64,000 bases of DNA from Ruoffia sp044336205. Its GTDB lineage: Bacteria; Bacillota; Bacilli; Lactobacillales; Aerococcaceae. Where the stretch lies: positions 930,001 to 994,000 of the forward strand of contig CP172318.1 of assembly GCA_044336205.1 (NCBI GenBank), written 5' to 3'. Numbering within the stretch: position 1 is the stretch's first letter; the number at the start of each line of letters is the position of its first letter. The translations under genes were made by a program, and so were the position numbers. The notes beneath the pieces were generated by a model. It made no database searches. It was not told the origin of the DNA and saw only the letters and a list, made by a program, of their open reading frames with translations. This document shows positions 62,451 through 64,000 of this stretch, one piece after another.

Positions 62451-63767
62451 ATGAGTAAAGTACCAGTTGTTGCGCTTGTCGGACGTCCAAATGTAGGTAA
62501 GTCTACAATATTTAATCGTTTGATAGGTGAAAGGCTTTCTATTGTTGAAGACCAGCCAGGGGTAACACGTGATAGAATTTATGCAACAGGTAAATGGATT
62601 GGTAAAGATTACCAATTAATTGATACAGGGGGCATCGACATGAGCGATGAACCTTTGATGAATCAAGTCCGTTATCAAGCAGATATCGCGATGGAAGAAG
62701 CTGACGTGATTGTTATGGTTACAAGTGTTCGTGAAGGTGTAACAAATGAAGATGAGGCAATAGCACACAGACTTCATCGCACAAACAAACCAATTGTATT
62801 GGCTGTTAATAAAGCGGATAACCCAGAACAACGTCAGATGGTTTATGACTTTTATACACTTGGATTAGATGAACCTATTCCTATTTCTGGTTCACATGGT
62901 ACAGGTATTGGAGATCTATTAGATGCAATTGTTGCACTTTTTCCAGAAGATTCTGCTGACAAAGATGAAGATAATTCAATTAAATTTAGTTTTATTGGAA
63001 GACCAAACGTTGGGAAATCAAGTTTAGTGAATGCAATTCTTGATGAAGAACGTGTGATTGTCTCTAATATAGAAGGTACCACTCGGGAAGCAGTTGATAC
63101 CAAATTCACAACGTCTGATGGCCAGCTTTACACAGTAATTGATACTGCTGGTATAAGAAAACGTGGGAAAGTTTGGGAAAATACTGAAAAATACAGTGTC
63201 ATGAGAGCTTTATCTGCTATTGAACGTAGTGATATCGTTTGTATGGTTTTAGACGCTGAGACCGGTATTATCGAACAAGATAAGCGTGTTGCTGGCTATG
63301 CTTATGAAGCAGGTAAAGGTATCATCATTATAGTAAACAAATGGGATGCCGTAGATAAGTCTGATAATAAATTTGAGAAATTTACTAAAGAAATTCGCAA
63401 AGAATTTCAGTATTTAAAATTTGCACCAATCTTATTTGTGAGTGCTAAAACAGGTCAAAGACTGAATAAATTACCTGAATTAATAAGTACGATTCACGAA
63501 AATCGAAACCGAAGAGTTCAATCATCAGTTCTTAACAATGTACTTATGGATGCAGTGGCAATGAATCCTACACCAACGGATAAAGGTAGACGTCTAAAGA
63601 TTTACTATATGACACAAGTTGCTGTTAACCCACCCACATTTGTCGTGTTCGTTAATGATGTCGAATTAATGCACTTTAGTTATGAAAGATTCTTAGAAAA
63701 TCAACTTCGTGAGAGTTTCTACTTCGAAGGTACACCGATTCATTTAATTACTCGAGCTCGTTCATAA
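62451..63767 (+). CDS. der: Ribosome biogenesis GTPase Der
   Basis: Essential GTPase for 50S subunit assembly. 438 residues with two G domains: GRPNVGKSTIFNRL, DTGGID and NKAD in the first, GRPNVGKSSLVNAIL, DTAGIRKRGK and NKWD in the second, then a KH-like C-terminal domain (GRRLKIYYMTQVAVNPPTFV). The start follows TTGGAGGTG. The place between rpsA and hup matches enterococci and streptococci. Confidence 0.98.
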   Translation: MSKVPVVALVGRPNVGKSTIFNRLIGERLSIVEDQPGVTRDRIYATGKWIGKDYQLIDTGGIDMSDEPLMNQVRYQADIAMEEADVIVMVTSVREGVTNEDEAIAHRLHRTNKPIVLAVNKADNPEQRQMVYDFYTLGLDEPIPISGSHGTGIGDLLDAIVALFPEDSADKDEDNSIKFSFIGRPNVGKSSLVNAILDEERVIVSNIEGTTREAVDTKFTTSDGQLYTVIDTAGIRKRGKVWENTEKYSVMRALSAIERSDIVCMVLDAETGIIEQDKRVAGYAYEAGKGIIIIVNKWDAVDKSDNKFEKFTKEIRKEFQYLKFAPILFVSAKTGQRLNKLPELISTIHENRNRRVQSSVLNNVLMDAVAMNPTPTDKGRRLKIYYMTQVAVNPPTFVVFVNDVELMHFSYERFLENQLRESFYFEGTPIHLITRARS

Positions 63768-63915
63768 TGATTAAATTTTGTTAAGTAATAGCTATATAAA
63801 AGGGCAAATCATTGTATTATAAGCCTTTATGTGTTATTCTAATTAAGAAATATCCGTAGAAGAGATATGGTATATTTCAAATATCTCAATATAGATTTAA
63901 CAAGGAGGAGTACTA

Positions 63916-64000
63916 ATGGCAAATAAAGCAGAATTAGTCGAAAGAGTAGCAGAAAAAACAAACCTAACTAAGAAAGATGTTACAGCAACAGTTGAAGCAT
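63916..64000 (+). CDS. hup: DNA-binding protein HU (3' end outside window)
   Basis: Small nucleoid protein that bends DNA. Only the first 28 codons are present (MANKAELVERVAEKTNLTKKD then VTATVEA); the family is about 90 residues. ATG 63916 follows AAGGAGGAG. The 148-base gap after der is AT-rich and probably holds the hup promoter, but I could not fix its boxes. Confidence 0.93.
   Translation, partial: MANKAELVERVAEKTNLTKKDVTATVEA

Noticed and set aside
1..64000. CRISPR arrays, tRNA or rRNA genes, prophage
   Set aside because: No regularly spaced repeats, cloverleaf sequences, rRNA segments or phage gene clusters were seen.

Overview
The window is AT-rich chromosomal DNA from a low-GC Gram-positive bacterium. 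Gene content and order point to Lactobacillales, probably an Aerococcaceae- or Carnobacteriaceae-like lineage; the species cannot be read from the sequence. Order markers are ftsK, bmp/nupABC, rodZ-pgsA-cinA-recA-rny-ymdB, mutS-mutL-ruvA-ruvB-queA, pfkA-pyk, ribT-scpA-scpB-rluB and a SAG1386/EF1546-type LysM gene followed by cmk-rpsA-der-hup. Other pointers are a lisRK/covRS-type two-component pair, a streptococcal-type PBP2b and a YidC with a basic tail. No rRNA, tRNA, prophage or CRISPR array was seen.

Layout. 1-8.9 kb: zwf (runs off the left edge), the helicase cshB, a DUF1189 membrane protein, a large YfhO-family membrane protein and PBP2b. 9.0-10.5 kb: a complete IS1182-type insertion sequence between two convergent genes. 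10.5-20.1 kb: an MltG-like and a DUF6115-like membrane protein, rpmG, rhomboid-glcK-rhodanese, a 51-residue membrane protein, gnd, the covRS-like pair, yidC and acyP. 20.4-29.7 kb: ftsK, two copies of a BMP nucleoside-binding protein and the nupABC permease. 29.9-45 kb: cell shape, phospholipid and DNA-repair genes. 45-51 kb: dnaE and pfkA-pyk. 51-58 kb: cvfB, xerD, deoB-punA, ribT, scpAB, rluB. 58-64 kb: FMN riboswitch-ribU, the LysM protein, cmk, rpsA, der, hup (runs off the right edge).

How it fits together. zwf and gnd supply the oxidative pentose phosphate branch; glcK, pfkA and pyk supply glycolysis. BMP/NupABC import nucleosides that PunA and DeoB split into base and pentose phosphate. 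recA has its own promoter with a LexA box in the end of cinA. mutSL and ruvAB sit in one run that also carries two msrB genes and queA. FtsK, XerD and ScpAB act together in chromosome segregation.

Most notable. (1) Five genes (covR, ftsK, the second bmp, scpA, scpB) are each broken by what look like single-base deletions, six in all, mostly in homopolymers. Since ftsK and scpAB are core genes, sequence error is the simplest explanation, but covR deserves an independent check. (2) A 130-base element after the second bmp gene folds into a compact three-way junction closed by a 21-bp stem and a T-run. (3) A 98-base hairpin after ftsK carries paired IS3-like ends without a transposase. (4) Both BMP binding proteins lack the lipobox cysteine. 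(5) The rhodanese lacks its catalytic cysteine.
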